From assembly GCF_018918185.1 (NCBI RefSeq), contig NZ_JAHLPZ010000006.1:62001-126000 (forward strand): DNA of 64,000 nucleotides. Reading direction: 5' to 3'. The translations under genes were made by a program, and so were the position numbers. This DNA is from Eubacterium sp. MSJ-21. Its GTDB lineage: Bacteria; Bacillota; Clostridia; Lachnospirales; Lachnospiraceae. Shown here one piece after another: positions 31,312-41,979 of the stretch; position 1 is the first letter of the stretch, and every line of letters begins with the position of its first letter. The notes under the pieces are model-generated. The model saw nothing but the letters and a program-made list of their open reading frames with translations, had not been told where the DNA came from and made no database searches.

Positions 31312-32367
31312 ATGAATAATGGTCCACTTCGCATCGAGCAGTATGAGACTGTCCGATATGACATAAATTGTAATCCGCTTGGTGTCCCGGAAAGCGTTAC
31401 ACGTGCAATCATAGAAAACATCGAATCCGTTGGCTGCTATCCGGATTCATATTATGAACCGTTAAAAAATTCTATCGCTTCTTATGCCGGCTGTTCCCCG
31501 GAACATCTGGTGCTTGGCAGCGGCAGTTCTGATCTGCTGCGGCTGTTTGTCGCATTGCTCGCGCCAAAGAAAGCCCTGCTCCTGATCCCGTCTGCAACGG
31601 ATTATGAGCATGTATTATCCGTATATGGCTGTGAAACCGACTTTTATGAACTGGATATCAATCAGGACTACAGGCTGGATATGGATGATTTTATTGCCCA
31701 GTTGTCCGATGCATACGACATGGTAATTCTCGGCAATCCAAACAACCCAACTTCACAGGCCATCTCCAAAGAGGATATCGAAAAACTTGCAGCCACTTGC
31801 AGTAAGTTTGGGATTTCCCTTCTGGTAGATGAAATGTATATCGAATTTACAGAAAACTACCAGAGCCGGACAGCGATTTCCCTTGTAAACACCTATGAGA
31901 ATCTGATTATTCTCCGCAGCGTGTCAAAATTCTTCTCTGTTCCGGGACTCCGGCTTGCTTATGCGATCATGAATAACGAGATGAACATGACCATCATCAA
32001 TATGACCGCAACACCAAACAGCATTTCCTGTCTGACTGCCGCTGCATGTACGGCGATGCTGGAAGATAAATCCTACATACGCGAATCGCATTCCCGCATC
32101 TTTACCGAGCGCAATCTGATCTACTCGGCAATGAGCACAAACAAAAATCTACGGTTGTTTAAACCAAGCGCAAATTTTGTGTTAATGCAGATTCTAAAAG
32201 AGGATATAACCGCAAAATCCCTACTGGCACATTGTAATCTGAAGGGCATTGTACTTCGAAACTGTGAAGATTTCCACGGATTAGATTCTCACTTCGTGCG
32301 GTTTTCCATCATGAACCCGATGCAAAACGACCTTATGGTAAATACAATTCTGGAATTGCTTCGATAA
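31312..32367 (+). CDS. Class I/II aminotransferase (HisC/CobD-like)
   Basis: This PLP-dependent enzyme has the fold-type I plan of histidinol-phosphate aminotransferases and threonine-phosphate decarboxylases. The 351 residues show NCNPLGVP near the start, LGSGSSDLL for the PLP phosphate, NPNNPT (about 143), the Asp of LLVDEMYIEF and the Schiff-base lysine in SVSKFFSVPGLRLAY (about 205). No his or cob genes adjoin it, so substrate is open. In other Clostridia such a gene next to phospho-sugar genes can serve surface polymers. It has an AGGAGG site and lies alone on the plus strand with a terminator after it. Confidence 0.85.
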   Translation: MNNGPLRIEQYETVRYDINCNPLGVPESVTRAIIENIESVGCYPDSYYEPLKNSIASYAGCSPEHLVLGSGSSDLLRLFVALLAPKKALLLIPSATDYEHVLSVYGCETDFYELDINQDYRLDMDDFIAQLSDAYDMVILGNPNNPTSQAISKEDIEKLAATCSKFGISLLVDEMYIEFTENYQSRTAISLVNTYENLIILRSVSKFFSVPGLRLAYAIMNNEMNMTIINMTATPNSISCLTAAACTAMLEDKSYIRESHSRIFTERNLIYSAMSTNKNLRLFKPSANFVLMQILKEDITAKSLLAHCNLKGIVLRNCEDFHGLDSHFVRFSIMNPMQNDLMVNTILELLR

Positions 32368-32422
32368 CTATATATGAAAAAGCCTAGAAACTGTTCGAAG
32401 CAGAGATCTATATGCAGAAAAA

Positions 32423-32454
32423 GCGGTTGGAACAGCTTATCTGTTTCCAACCGC
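32423..32454. terminator. Bidirectional terminator between the aminotransferase and glf
   Basis: A 10-base perfect stem (32423-32432 with 32445-32454) extended by CAG/CTG has A runs before and T runs after. The flanking genes are convergent. Confidence 0.9.
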
Positions 32455-32480
32455 CTTTTATCATCGCAATCTCTATGTAT

Positions 32481-33602
32481 TTATGCGAGTTCTTTCTCAC
32501 TCATTGCAAGTGCGGATGCAATTACGGCATCCATATCATAATACTTGTACTCACCAAGGCGTCCACCAAAGATCACGTGTGACTCCTTCTCACCAAGGTT
32601 CTTGTACTGCTGATATAATGCACTATTCTTCTCATCATTTACCGGATAATACGGCTCATCTCCCACCTTCCACTCAGAAGAGTATTCACGAGAGATAACC
32701 GTCTTCGGCAGATCATTGCCCGCATCATCCTTGCCAAACTCAAACCATTTGTGTTCAATGATACGCGTCCAAGGTGTATCTGCATCAGTATAGTTCACGG
32801 CTGCATTCCCCTGGAAGTTTGACTTATCCAGCAGTTCTGTCTCAAACCGGACAGAACGATATTCGAGCGCACCAAGCTTATAATCAAAATAAGCATCAAT
32901 CGCACCTGTGTAGACAACTTTCTCTGCCATTGCATCATACTCTGGCTTATGTGCCAAATAATCCGTTCCAAGCTTCACTTCGATTCCGTCAAGAAGGTTC
33001 GCAACCATCTTCGTGTAACCTCCCATCGGAATTCCCTGATACAACGCATTGAAATAATTGTTATCAAATGTCAGGCGCACCGGCAGACGTTTGATGATAA
33101 ATGCCGGAAGCTCTGTACATGGGCGTCCCCACTGCTTCTCTGTATATCCCTTGACCAGCTTCTCATAAATATCTGTTCCAACCAGGCTGATTGCCTGTTC
33201 CTCCAGATTCTTAGGCTCCGTGATACCTGCTGCCTGCTTCTGTTCCTCAATCTTCGCTGCCGCTTCGTCCGGTGTCACCACGCCCCACATCTTATTGAAT
33301 GTATACATGTTAAATGGCAGGCTGTACAACTCGCCCTTGTAATTTGCTACCGGCGAATTTGTAAACCGGTTAAACTCCGCAAATTTTGTAATATACTCCC
33401 ATACCTGTTTGTTGTTCGTATGGAAAATATGCGCACCGTATTTATGTACATGGATGCCCTCCACGTCCTCCGTATACACATTGCCGGCAATCTGCGGGCG
33501 TTTGTCGATCACGAGCACTTTCTTTCCTTTTTCCTTTGCCTGCTGTGCAAATACAGCTCCATACAAACCTGCTCCAACCACTAAATAATCATACTGTTTC
33601 AT
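32481..33602 (-). CDS. glf: UDP-galactopyranose mutase
   Basis: This flavoenzyme converts UDP-galactopyranose to UDP-galactofuranose, a precursor for surface glycans. The 373 residues have an N-terminal FAD fingerprint (YLVVGAGLYGAVFA) followed by VIDKRPQIAGNVYTE, and the conserved central motifs GAHIFHTNNKQVW, EKQWGRPC and SREYSSEW. Length and order fit bacterial Glf. It sits 11 bases after ugd on the same strand. Together they point to a cell-surface polysaccharide with galactofuranose and uronic acid. Confidence 0.96.
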   Translation of the reverse strand: MKQYDYLVVGAGLYGAVFAQQAKEKGKKVLVIDKRPQIAGNVYTEDVEGIHVHKYGAHIFHTNNKQVWEYITKFAEFNRFTNSPVANYKGELYSLPFNMYTFNKMWGVVTPDEAAAKIEEQKQAAGITEPKNLEEQAISLVGTDIYEKLVKGYTEKQWGRPCTELPAFIIKRLPVRLTFDNNYFNALYQGIPMGGYTKMVANLLDGIEVKLGTDYLAHKPEYDAMAEKVVYTGAIDAYFDYKLGALEYRSVRFETELLDKSNFQGNAAVNYTDADTPWTRIIEHKWFEFGKDDAGNDLPKTVISREYSSEWKVGDEPYYPVNDEKNSALYQQYKNLGEKESHVIFGGRLGEYKYYDMDAVIASALAMSEKELA

Positions 33603-33613
33603 ACCTTGTCTCC

Positions 33614-34870
33614 TTAATCTCTCCGAAATATGTCTCTTGTATATACCTTATCCTGCACATCGTCCAGTTCCGCATTGTAACGGTTTGCAAGAATTGCATC
33701 GCTCTGTTGCTTAAACGCTTCCAGATCATTCACTACCTTAGATCCAAAAAATGTTGTTCCCTCCGGCAGCGTCGGCTCATAAATGATCACCTTTGCTCCC
33801 TTTGCTTTGACACGTTTCATAACTCCCTGAATGGAGCTTTGCCGGAAGTTGTCCGAATTCGACTTCATCGTCAGGCGGTAGACACCAATCGTCACATCCT
33901 TCTCACTTGCAGCATTCCACTCGTTATTCGCACCATAACTGTAATAGCCTGCCTTCTCAAGCACCCGGCTCGCAATAAAATCCTTCCGCGTGCGGTTGCT
34001 TTCCACGATTGCCGTCATCATATTCTGCGGTACACTGTCATAATTGGCAAGCAGCTGTTTCGTATCCTTCGGAAGACAGTAACCGCCATAACCGAAGCTC
34101 GGATTGTTGTACTGCGTCCCGATTCTCGGATCTAAGCACACGCCATCAATAATCGCCTGCGTGTCAAGCCCCTTCATCTCTGCATATGTATCCAGTTCGT
34201 TAAAATACGACACTCTTAACGCGAGATACGTGTTTGCAAACAGTTTGACTGCCTCTGCCTCGGTAAATCCCATGAACAGCGTGTCGATATCTTCCTTTTC
34301 CGCGCCCTCCTGCAACAACCGCGCAAATGTATGCGCCGCAGCGTCCACCTCTGCATCGCCCTTATCCGTACCGATAATGATACGGCTTGGATATAGGTTG
34401 TCATACAGTGCCTTGGATTCCCGCAGGAACTCCGGACTAAACAGAATCCGGCTTGTCTGATATTTCTTTCTTACCAACTCGGTATAACCAACCGGGATCG
34501 TCGATTTGATCACCATAAACGCTTCCGGATTCACCTTCAGTACAAGCTCAATCACCGCTTCTACCGCCGTCGTATCAAAGAAGTTCTTCTGGCTGTCATA
34601 GTTTGTCGGTGCTGCAATGATGACAAAATCTGCGTCATGATAAGCTGCCTCACCATCTAAGGTTGCTGTCAGATGCAAGTCCTTCTCTGCCAGGTATTTC
34701 TCAATATAATCATCCTGGATTGGTGAGACCTTATGGTTGATCTGCTCCACCTTCTCCGGGACGATATCGACTGCCGTCACCCTATGATTCTGGGACAGCA
34801 GAGTTGCAAGTGACAACCCAACATAACCGGTTCCTGCAACCGCAATCTTCAAATCTTCAAATACTCTCAT
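33614..34870 (-). CDS. ugd: UDP-glucose 6-dehydrogenase (nucleotide sugar dehydrogenase)
   Basis: The enzyme oxidises UDP-glucose to UDP-glucuronate with two NAD steps. The N-terminal Rossmann fold opens with [14 protein letters not shown], residues 117-125 hold STIPVGYTE, and the substrate and catalytic region has [16 protein letters not shown] with the catalytic Cys. The 418-residue length matches the shorter bacterial Ugd. The start MRVFEDL at 34870 follows GGGAGGAATG. Related UDP-sugar dehydrogenases (UDP-ManNAc, UDP-Gal) share these motifs, so substrate is not certain. It lies between an ABC transporter and glf. Confidence 0.9.
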   Translation of the reverse strand: MRVFEDLKIAVAGTGYVGLSLATLLSQNHRVTAVDIVPEKVEQINHKVSPIQDDYIEKYLAEKDLHLTATLDGEAAYHDADFVIIAAPTNYDSQKNFFDTTAVEAVIELVLKVNPEAFMVIKSTIPVGYTELVRKKYQTSRILFSPEFLRESKALYDNLYPSRIIIGTDKGDAEVDAAAHTFARLLQEGAEKEDIDTLFMGFTEAEAVKLFANTYLALRVSYFNELDTYAEMKGLDTQAIIDGVCLDPRIGTQYNNPSFGYGGYCLPKDTKQLLANYDSVPQNMMTAIVESNRTRKDFIASRVLEKAGYYSYGANNEWNAASEKDVTIGVYRLTMKSNSDNFRQSSIQGVMKRVKAKGAKVIIYEPTLPEGTTFFGSKVVNDLEAFKQQSDAILANRYNAELDDVQDKVYTRDIFRRD

Positions 34871-34955
34871 ACTTCATTCCTCCCATATGCCCGTCCAAAA
34901 TGCCCATTCATAATCAAGCATCTATCCTTCCAGCTTCTTTGTTCTCTGCTATTCC

Positions 34956-37655
34956 TTACTCACTCCGCAAAGCCTCAACCGGATCCTTCTTCGATGCCAC
35001 ACGCGATGGAATCAGTCCACCAATCATTGTCAACACAACACTGATTGCTACTAAGATTACACCTCCGGCAACCGGCAGTTTAGCCACACCGGTAAGTCCT
35101 GCCAGGTGATGAATCACTGCATTGATCGGAATATTCAGGATCACCGTAACACCAATACCGATCAGTCCTGCTACGAATCCGATGATAATCGTTTCTGCAT
35201 TAAATACACGCGAGATATCCTTCTTTGATGCACCAATGCTTCGCAGTACACCAATCTCCTTCGTCCGCTCCAATACGGAAATATATGTGATAATACCGAT
35301 CATGATCGAACTTACTACGAGAGAAATTGCCACGAATGCCATCAGCACATACGAGATTGCATTGATGATCGTACTGATGGAGGACATCATCGTGCCTACC
35401 ATATCCGTATAAGAGATTTCCTTCTCATCTTCACCGTTCGCTTTCACCATGTCGTTATATTCTTCAATCACATCGATGATCTTTTCTTTCGACTCAAAAT
35501 CAATCGGATAGATGCGGATCACCTTCGGATCATTCTCATAGGCAATACCAAGTGTGACGAGGTTGTCATCATAGGTCGCACTTTCCGCCGACTTCAGATC
35601 AGAAAGTGACATACTGTTCGACACACTCTGTGTCTGTTCCGTCATCGTCTGCATAAACTGTTTTAACTGGTCTGCCGGAAGGCTTGCCATATATTCATAC
35701 AGTTGATCCTCTGTCATATCCGCGATTCCCATCTCGCTCATCGCGTCCTGCGCCTGCTGCTCGGCTTCCTTCTGTGCCTCTTCATTCAGATCGGCCCCAA
35801 ATTCATAGCCGGTAAATACATTCTTGTCCGGATCCGCAAGCTGTGCCTTGCCTGCTTCACTGTCTCTCGACAGCTCCATCAGCTTCTCCACAAGCGCGTG
35901 AGTATAGCCAATTGTTGTTGTGATTGAATGTACGGTTGCATCCTCATTTGGACGGACAATTCCGACGATCTTGATATCCAGGCCATTTCGAATCTTATCT
36001 TTCAGATAATCTGCATCATCGCTCTTATCGACATAGCATTTCTCTGCTTCATCGTATTCATAAAAATCCGAAGACGGAATTACCTTATAGGTGAGGCTCA
36101 GCAGATCATCGTAGGTGTATGAAGTATTCGGATATGTCTTCGTCTCACCCTTCAACGCCGCACGCATCATCTCTTGCATCTCGCTGACATCCCGGATGCC
36201 AAGCGAATACAACTCATAATCGCTGATTTCGTTATCCTTTGTCACAACCATGACAACCTCATCATAATTCTCCGGCCAGCGTCCGGCTATGACATCATAC
36301 TGGTTTTCAAGCAGTTCCTGATTGCTGATCATCTCGGACCAGACATTCGTCGTACTCTGTGTCCCTGTCATGCCAAGGTTGTCCATCTCTGACATCGAAC
36401 CGAAACCGATACTGTCAAACACAGTACTCGGATTTACCTGATAGACTTCCTTATCTACATCACTTTTGTAGGCATTGATCGTAATACCATACGTATACAT
36501 GATATCACTGGTGTAGTCTTTCATCTTCTGACCGTCCCCTTCTTCGATATAATCCTTGAAGGATACCATGTCGTTGACCTTGACCTCGCCAAGCATATTC
36601 TTCATATAATTTCCGACAAAGTTGTTCGAATATACCTTGTCCATATCATGTTCTTCTTCGCTCTTCATCTCAGTGCCAAGCATAAGGTTCATCATCGCCG
36701 ACATATCAATCGACTCATCTGTGATTTCCAGCGGGTAGGTAGAAAGCGTATCCTCCTCCACATTTTTGATATAATTCCGGAAACCATCCGATAACGATAA
36801 GATCAGAGCGATACCGATGATGCCGATACTACCTGCAAATGCGGTAAGCAGGGTACGTCCCTTCTTCGTAAGCAGATTGTTAAAAGACAGATTCAGTGCC
36901 GTAAAATACGACATCCGCTTATGCTTTAAGTCCTTCCTGCTTAATTCCTCATACGTTTCCTTTCCCGCTTCCTCGTCAGAATACGGCATACTGTCATCCG
37001 TGATCTCGCCATCTAACAGCTTGACGATTCTTGTACTGTACTGTTCTGCAAGCTCCGGGTTATGTGTGACCATAATAACGAGACGATCCTTCGCAATCTC
37101 CTTCAGAAGATCCATGATCTGTACGCTTGTCTCTGTATCAAGTGCACCGGTCGGTTCATCCGCAAGCAAGATCTCCGGATCATTGATCAGTGCACGCGCG
37201 ATTGCCACACGCTGCATCTGGCCTCCGGACATCTGGTTTGGTTTCTTATGAATCTGATTGCCAAGACCAACCTTCTCTAATACCTCTTTCGCCCGTCGTC
37301 TGCGCTCACTCTTCGAGACACCCGACAAAGTCAGAGCCAGCTCCACATTCTGCAGCACCGTCTGGTGCATAATCAGATTGTAGCTTTGGAATACAAAACC
37401 AACACTGTGATTCCGGTAGGTATCCCAGTCTTTATCCTTATATTTCTTCGTTGATTTTCCTTTGATAATCAGATCACCATCCGTATACTGATCAAGTCCT
37501 CCCACGATATTTAAAAGTGTTGTCTTTCCACAGCCGGAATGGCCCAGAATGGATACAAACTCATTTGCCCGAAAATTAATACTGACACCTTTCAATGCCT
37601 GTACTTTCGAATCGCCCTCTCCATAGTTTTTAACGATGTTCTTTAGTTGTAGCAT
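34956..37655 (-). CDS. ABC transporter, ATPase fused to FtsX-like permease with large extracytoplasmic domain
   Basis: This single chain combines the two parts of a MacB-type transporter. Residues 1-230 are the ATPase: P-loop GHSGCGKTT (about 38), signature MSGGQMQR (about 145), Walker [14 protein letters not shown] membrane helix near 265-285 is followed by about 470 residues that must lie outside the membrane, then an FtsX domain with three helices (about 775-890). MacB-type proteins use ATP to transmit force to the outside rather than carry solute across. Substrates may be peptides, lipoproteins or antibiotics. The start at 37655 (MLQLKN) follows GGAAGGAAG. It lies between a phosphoglucomutase and ugd. 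Confidence 0.88.
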   Translation of the reverse strand: MLQLKNIVKNYGEGDSKVQALKGVSINFRANEFVSILGHSGCGKTTLLNIVGGLDQYTDGDLIIKGKSTKKYKDKDWDTYRNHSVGFVFQSYNLIMHQTVLQNVELALTLSGVSKSERRRRAKEVLEKVGLGNQIHKKPNQMSGGQMQRVAIARALINDPEILLADEPTGALDTETSVQIMDLLKEIAKDRLVIMVTHNPELAEQYSTRIVKLLDGEITDDSMPYSDEEAGKETYEELSRKDLKHKRMSYFTALNLSFNNLLTKKGRTLLTAFAGSIGIIGIALILSLSDGFRNYIKNVEEDTLSTYPLEITDESIDMSAMMNLMLGTEMKSEEEHDMDKVYSNNFVGNYMKNMLGEVKVNDMVSFKDYIEEGDGQKMKDYTSDIMYTYGITINAYKSDVDKEVYQVNPSTVFDSIGFGSMSEMDNLGMTGTQSTTNVWSEMISNQELLENQYDVIAGRWPENYDEVVMVVTKDNEISDYELYSLGIRDVSEMQEMMRAALKGETKTYPNTSYTYDDLLSLTYKVIPSSDFYEYDEAEKCYVDKSDDADYLKDKIRNGLDIKIVGIVRPNEDATVHSITTTIGYTHALVEKLMELSRDSEAGKAQLADPDKNVFTGYEFGADLNEEAQKEAEQQAQDAMSEMGIADMTEDQLYEYMASLPADQLKQFMQTMTEQTQSVSNSMSLSDLKSAESATYDDNLVTLGIAYENDPKVIRIYPIDFESKEKIIDVIEEYNDMVKANGEDEKEISYTDMVGTMMSSISTIINAISYVLMAFVAISLVVSSIMIGIITYISVLERTKEIGVLRSIGASKKDISRVFNAETIIIGFVAGLIGIGVTVILNIPINAVIHHLAGLTGVAKLPVAGGVILVAISVVLTMIGGLIPSRVASKKDPVEALRSE

Positions 37656-37682
37656 GTCATCTTCCTTCCATAAAAGCGACAA

Positions 37683-37723
37683 ATACCCACAGCATTATCT
37701 GTAAACAGATATACTGTGGGTGT
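37683..37723 (-). terminator. Hairpin after the phosphoglucomutase gene
   Basis: An imperfect inverted repeat (37683-37702 with 37705-37723) lies between the phosphoglucomutase stop and the ABC transporter start. The T-tail on the minus strand is weak (TTTGTCGCTTTTAT), so it may be an attenuator. Confidence 0.55.
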
Positions 37724-37734
37724 CTGCCGCCTTA

Positions 37735-39468
37735 TTACATCATATATTCAATCATCTTATTGACTGCTTCGCCAAATTCCTCTGACTTTTTCTGTGCATC
37801 ATCAAAATCACTGCCAATGACACCATAATAGAACTTGATCTTTGGCTCTGTACCAGACGGACGGACGCAAAGCCATGCGCCACCCTCCAACTCATAATAT
37901 ACAACATTCGACTTCGGAAGTCCTGTCGGAATAACTGCCTTATTCATCATATTTGTCGCTGTATCGTTGTCATAATTACGTGCCCAGAGTACCTGTAAGC
38001 CTGCGATCTCCTTTGGTGTATGAGACTTCAGCTGCTCCATGATGTTCTTAATCTTCTCAAGACCTTCGATACCCTTTAAAGTAAGTGTATGGATTGCATC
38101 TACATGATAACCATACTTCTCATAAATATCGATCATCGCATCCCATAAGGTCTTGCCCTGTGAACGATAATACGCTGCTGCCTCACAGAGTGCCATCGTA
38201 GCAACGATTGCATCCTTATCTCTGGCGTGTGTACCGATCAGACATCCGTAGCTTTCCTCAAATCCAAAGAGATATGTGCCTGTATGCTTTGTCTCGAACT
38301 CTAACATCTTCTGACCGATAAACTTAAATCCTGTCAGAACCTCTACAAGCTTCACACCATAGCTCTTCGCCATCTCATTTACAAGGTTTGTTGTAACGAT
38401 AGATTTGATTAGTGCACCATCCTTCGGCAGACCTCTTGTCGCCTTGATCTGGCTGAGCTCATATTCCGCAAGCAGACTTCCCGACATATTTCCGGTCAGG
38501 CAGTGATACTCACCATTCTTATCCTTCACATACACACCGAGACGGTCTGCATCCGGATCCGTTGCGAGAACGAGATCTGCGTCATGATGTTTTGCAAGTG
38601 CAAGTGCAAGCTCGAATGCCTCTGCTGCCTCCGGATTCGGATAGCTTACGGTTGGGAAATCACCATCCGGCAATTCCTGCTCGGGAACCACATATACGTT
38701 CTCAAATCCAAGCTCACGAAGAATTCTTCTTGCCGGAATATTTCCTGTACCATGTAATGGTGTATATACAATCTTTAATTCTTTTCCGTATTTGTCGATG
38801 CACTCCTGATGCAGAACAAGCTTTTTGAGCTCTGCCATATATGCATCATCGATTTCCTTACCGATTACTTCATATAAGCCCTCATGGATGGCTTCCTGCT
38901 TCGGCATTGTGACTGCATCCTGTACCGAGATTGCCTTTACCTCTCGCATGATTCCTGCATCGTGCGGAGGTGTGATCTGTGCGCCATCCTCCCAATATAC
39001 TTTGTATCCGTTATACTCTGGTGGATTATGACTGGCTGTTACATTGATACCTGCCACACAGTCAAGGTAACGAACCGCAAACGAAAGCTCCGGTGTTGGA
39101 CGAAGAGACTCAAACACATATGCCTTAATTCCATTTGCCGCAAGGCACAATGCTGCTACATCTGCAAACTCTGGTGAACAATGTCTGGAATCGTATGCAA
39201 TCGCAACACCCTTCGCCTGCTTCTTACGCTGCTTAATATAATTCGCAAGTCCCTGTGTTGCTTTCGCAACAATATAATTATTCATACGGTTTGTGCCGGC
39301 ACCGATGATACCACGCAATCCGGCTGTACCAAACTCAAGATCCATGTAAAAACGCTCTTTGATCTCTTTTTCATCGTCCTTAATTGCAGCCAATTCCTGT
39401 CTTGTAGCCTCATCGAAAAATGGGTTTGTCAGCCATTCTTCATAAACCTTTTTGTAATCCATGTCCAT
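37735..39468 (-). CDS. Phosphoglucomutase/phosphomannomutase family
   Basis: The enzyme interconverts hexose 1- and 6-phosphates, linking glycolysis to UDP-glucose and thus to ugd. The 577 residues fit the longer PgcA-type branch. Seen motifs are GLRGIIGAGTNRMN near the start, the phosphoserine loop TASHNPPEYNGYKVY (about 140), the metal-binding DPDADRLG (about 300), the sugar-binding GFEESYG (about 400) and the phosphate-binding RPSGTEPKIK (about 520). PgcA homologues may also serve glucosamine or pentose phosphates. It starts at 39468 after AGGAGG and is followed by a hairpin. Confidence 0.92.
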   Translation of the reverse strand: MDMDYKKVYEEWLTNPFFDEATRQELAAIKDDEKEIKERFYMDLEFGTAGLRGIIGAGTNRMNNYIVAKATQGLANYIKQRKKQAKGVAIAYDSRHCSPEFADVAALCLAANGIKAYVFESLRPTPELSFAVRYLDCVAGINVTASHNPPEYNGYKVYWEDGAQITPPHDAGIMREVKAISVQDAVTMPKQEAIHEGLYEVIGKEIDDAYMAELKKLVLHQECIDKYGKELKIVYTPLHGTGNIPARRILRELGFENVYVVPEQELPDGDFPTVSYPNPEAAEAFELALALAKHHDADLVLATDPDADRLGVYVKDKNGEYHCLTGNMSGSLLAEYELSQIKATRGLPKDGALIKSIVTTNLVNEMAKSYGVKLVEVLTGFKFIGQKMLEFETKHTGTYLFGFEESYGCLIGTHARDKDAIVATMALCEAAAYYRSQGKTLWDAMIDIYEKYGYHVDAIHTLTLKGIEGLEKIKNIMEQLKSHTPKEIAGLQVLWARNYDNDTATNMMNKAVIPTGLPKSNVVYYELEGGAWLCVRPSGTEPKIKFYYGVIGSDFDDAQKKSEEFGEAVNKMIEYMM

Positions 39469-39485
39469 GATGTTCCTCCTACTAT

Positions 39486-40853
39486 TTAGTCCAACACGGA
39501 TATCAGATCCGCGTAGCTATATTCATCGTCTTTGCCGTCATCCTCGGCTTGTATAGTATAACTTTTTATCAAATAACCGGCCTTATATAAGGTAATGGTA
39601 TGTGTTCCCGCCGTCTTTTTTATAGACACCGGTGCGATTCCAACGTAATCTCCATCGAAATATACGCCAACACCTTCCGGTTTTTTAATCGTAATCTTAT
39701 TTCCCTGCTCTGCCGACTCTGTCGTCTGTCCACTCTGCGTCGTGGCAGATGTAGTCTGCGGATTTTGTGTCGCTTCCGTCGTCTGGGTCGTCTGCCCTGA
39801 CGTGGTAGTCTGTGCTTCCTGCGTTGTTGCCTCGGTCGTTTCTTCCGTTGACTCTTCGGTTGTTTCCTGCTGCAGGGTTACATGCAGGTTCTTCATTGTA
39901 TCTGTTATTTTAAAGCTGCCCCGGAAGCTGTCATAGCCCTCCGCTGTAATGCTTAATTCATGATCACCGTACAACCCCGTATATGTTCGGTTTGCAATAA
40001 TCTCTCCGTCAACTTTAATCACTTCGCCGGCATCTTCTGGCGTCACAGCAAAAGTAACCGTTCCTGACGGAATCGCAATATCTGAAATATCCACGTTCAA
40101 TTCGCGGTCCTTCGTCACCCGGATACTTTTTTCTCCGAAATATCCATTCTTATTAATACGAAGTGTATAATCGCCCTCTCCGACCGCCACCAGCATATCC
40201 GTTGTCACTGGTACGATCACATCTTTTCCAATCTCCACAAAACCGCCAACATACGTTCCCTGATTCAGCAGACGGACATAGCCATGTCCCTTCGTAATGA
40301 CCACAGATACCAGATTTCCATTCCACACGGACAACGTCACTTCATCCTCTGTGTTCACATCCACAAGAGATAACACCTGATTTCCATCAAACACCTGTGC
40401 ATAATCAGACACCTTATAGCTGATTCCATTACAAGACGCTGTATGTTGATCCTGCCGGTACAAAAATTTCTTGACCTGCGTATACGTCTTAACCTTGGCA
40501 TTCTTTGCTATACTGACCAGTTTCTCTGTGTCTGCGTAATAAACGATATCCACGACATTTCCGCAGACAACACTGTCAATGCCGATATCCGTGCCTTTCG
40601 TATCACTCACACGCACACCGCCATGATATTGCAGAGTTATATCCGTACCATCCAGCACCGATACAAAATGCATCTGATTATTTTCCATGTCCATGCTCGT
40701 TATGATCGCTGTCATAGAGGTCTCTTCATGCCTGACAGAAACCTCCTCCGTATTCTCATAGACCTTGATGTCATTGTTCTTCTGACCGCAGCCTGTCAAT
40801 ACGAATGCAAGCATCAGCACAACGAATCCATATTGTATCATCCGCTTATTCAT
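39486..40853 (-). CDS. Lipoprotein with PEGA-type repeats
   Basis: A lipoprotein signal (MNKRMIQYGFVVLMLAFVLTGC, lipid Cys22) is followed by a domain of short beta strands (residues 45-200), then PEGA-like beta repeats (about 200-330: GDYTLRINKNGYFGEKSIRV and GDHELSITAEGYDSFRGSF), a Thr/Gln/Ser-rich linker (335-385), and a last PEGA repeat (about 392-440: VGVYFDGDYVGIAPVSI). PEGA units usually occur in surface proteins, possibly contacting peptidoglycan or other partners. The Thr-rich linker suggests a wall-spanning spacer. It has its own TTCACA/TATAAT promoter and ends 17 bases before pgm. The function is unknown. Confidence 0.85.
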   Translation of the reverse strand: MNKRMIQYGFVVLMLAFVLTGCGQKNNDIKVYENTEEVSVRHEETSMTAIITSMDMENNQMHFVSVLDGTDITLQYHGGVRVSDTKGTDIGIDSVVCGNVVDIVYYADTEKLVSIAKNAKVKTYTQVKKFLYRQDQHTASCNGISYKVSDYAQVFDGNQVLSLVDVNTEDEVTLSVWNGNLVSVVITKGHGYVRLLNQGTYVGGFVEIGKDVIVPVTTDMLVAVGEGDYTLRINKNGYFGEKSIRVTKDRELNVDISDIAIPSGTVTFAVTPEDAGEVIKVDGEIIANRTYTGLYGDHELSITAEGYDSFRGSFKITDTMKNLHVTLQQETTEESTEETTEATTQEAQTTTSGQTTQTTEATQNPQTTSATTQSGQTTESAEQGNKITIKKPEGVGVYFDGDYVGIAPVSIKKTAGTHTITLYKAGYLIKSYTIQAEDDGKDDEYSYADLISVLD

Positions 40854-40873
40854 AAAACCACCTTAACTTCTGT

Positions 40874-40902
40874 ATTATACAAGATTATTTTGCAAATGTG
40901 AA
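40874..40902 (-). promoter_or_regulatory. Promoter of the PEGA lipoprotein gene
   Basis: On the minus strand TTCACA (40897-40902) and TATAAT (40874-40879) have a 17-base spacer. The predicted start is just after 40874, about 15-20 bases before the ATG at 40853. Confidence 0.75.
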
Positions 40903-40912
40903 GATTATATAT

Positions 40913-41902
40913 TCATTTTTTCGAGATATTATAGCCAGATAATTTTTCAAGCAGCGCCTGTTTCTTTTCTTCCTCCTCGATAATGCGGTTCAATTTTTCA
41001 ACCATTTTCGGAGAAATCCTTGTTTTTGCTCCATTCATATACTGATTGGACAGCTTGTAGAATTTTTCCGGATACCGATAAAGGCCACAGATGTATTCTA
41101 CATCCGCCTGTCGTAACGGGATTCCAAGCTGATACTGTTCCAGAATTGTAGTAAGAAGCGCATATGTGTATCCGTTTTTTTCAACCGTTTTCCGGATAAA
41201 ATAATACAAATCCTGTAACTGGTTTCCGATATGATATTTCTCAAAATTTATCGTTGCAATATAGCGGTTGTCCGCAGACCCGCACACTAACACACTATGG
41301 TGATTATAAGTTCCATGACAATATCCCATATGCGTATCCTCGGTTATCTCCGCCTTTGCCTGCTCACATCGCAGTCCCTGCGCATAAAAATACGGAAACG
41401 CCTGCATGAATAACGCTTCAAACTCCCGTTTTGGGCTTTGTCTTGCAATATAATTATGTACCCGTTTCATTTCCCGGTTGCGCCGCTTGACATCATTTCG
41501 TTCCCGGATCTGCATATCCCGGTCAATCTCCTGCCATACCTTCCGGCCTGCCCGGTGTAGTGCAACCAGATTATCAACTGCAAGCAGAATTTCGTTTTTA
41601 TTGTTGACATTCATTTCACGGCCATCAAAATACATCCGCATCACAAACGGATTCCCATAACGGTCATACGTGATAAGCTCTTCTTCCACGTTTTTTACCA
41701 GACGATCGATATGCCAAAAACCCGCCTGATACATATGCTCCTTAAATTCATACTCCGCCTGCAGGCGCTTTTCCCCCACAGTCGTTGCACGCAGCTGTCT
41801 TACCCCCTTGTCCGTGTGCAGCAGCATGGCTCCCCGTCCCCGTCCTATGTGATCCAAACTCACATCGTACATCTCGAATACTTCCGACATTTTTTCAGCC
41901 AC
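40913..41902 (-). CDS. CotS-like kinase-fold protein, catalytic residues lost
   Basis: The 329 residues resemble the CotS/aminoglycoside-phosphotransferase fold: an N-terminal lobe (1-100), then GYCHGTYNHHSVLV (about 192) where the catalytic loop HGDxxxxN should be, and INFEKYHIGNQLQDLYYF (about 218-235) where the metal DFG/DFD should be. The catalytic Asp is Thr and the metal Asp is Asn, so it is likely a pseudokinase. CotS members in spore formers are coat proteins; here no coat genes adjoin. It starts at a GTG (41902), 6 bases after GGGAGGGGA; an ATG at 41890 is the alternative. It lies downstream of cca on the same strand. Confidence 0.75.
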   Translation of the reverse strand: MAEKMSEVFEMYDVSLDHIGRGRGAMLLHTDKGVRQLRATTVGEKRLQAEYEFKEHMYQAGFWHIDRLVKNVEEELITYDRYGNPFVMRMYFDGREMNVNNKNEILLAVDNLVALHRAGRKVWQEIDRDMQIRERNDVKRRNREMKRVHNYIARQSPKREFEALFMQAFPYFYAQGLRCEQAKAEITEDTHMGYCHGTYNHHSVLVCGSADNRYIATINFEKYHIGNQLQDLYYFIRKTVEKNGYTYALLTTILEQYQLGIPLRQADVEYICGLYRYPEKFYKLSNQYMNGAKTRISPKMVEKLNRIIEEEEKKQALLEKLSGYNISKK

Positions 41903-41979
41903 AAAAAATCCCCTCCCAACATCAGTCTTGTTAATTGTATGCCGGGAAAGGGGGATTCATTCCGATTGATTGTCCGCAT

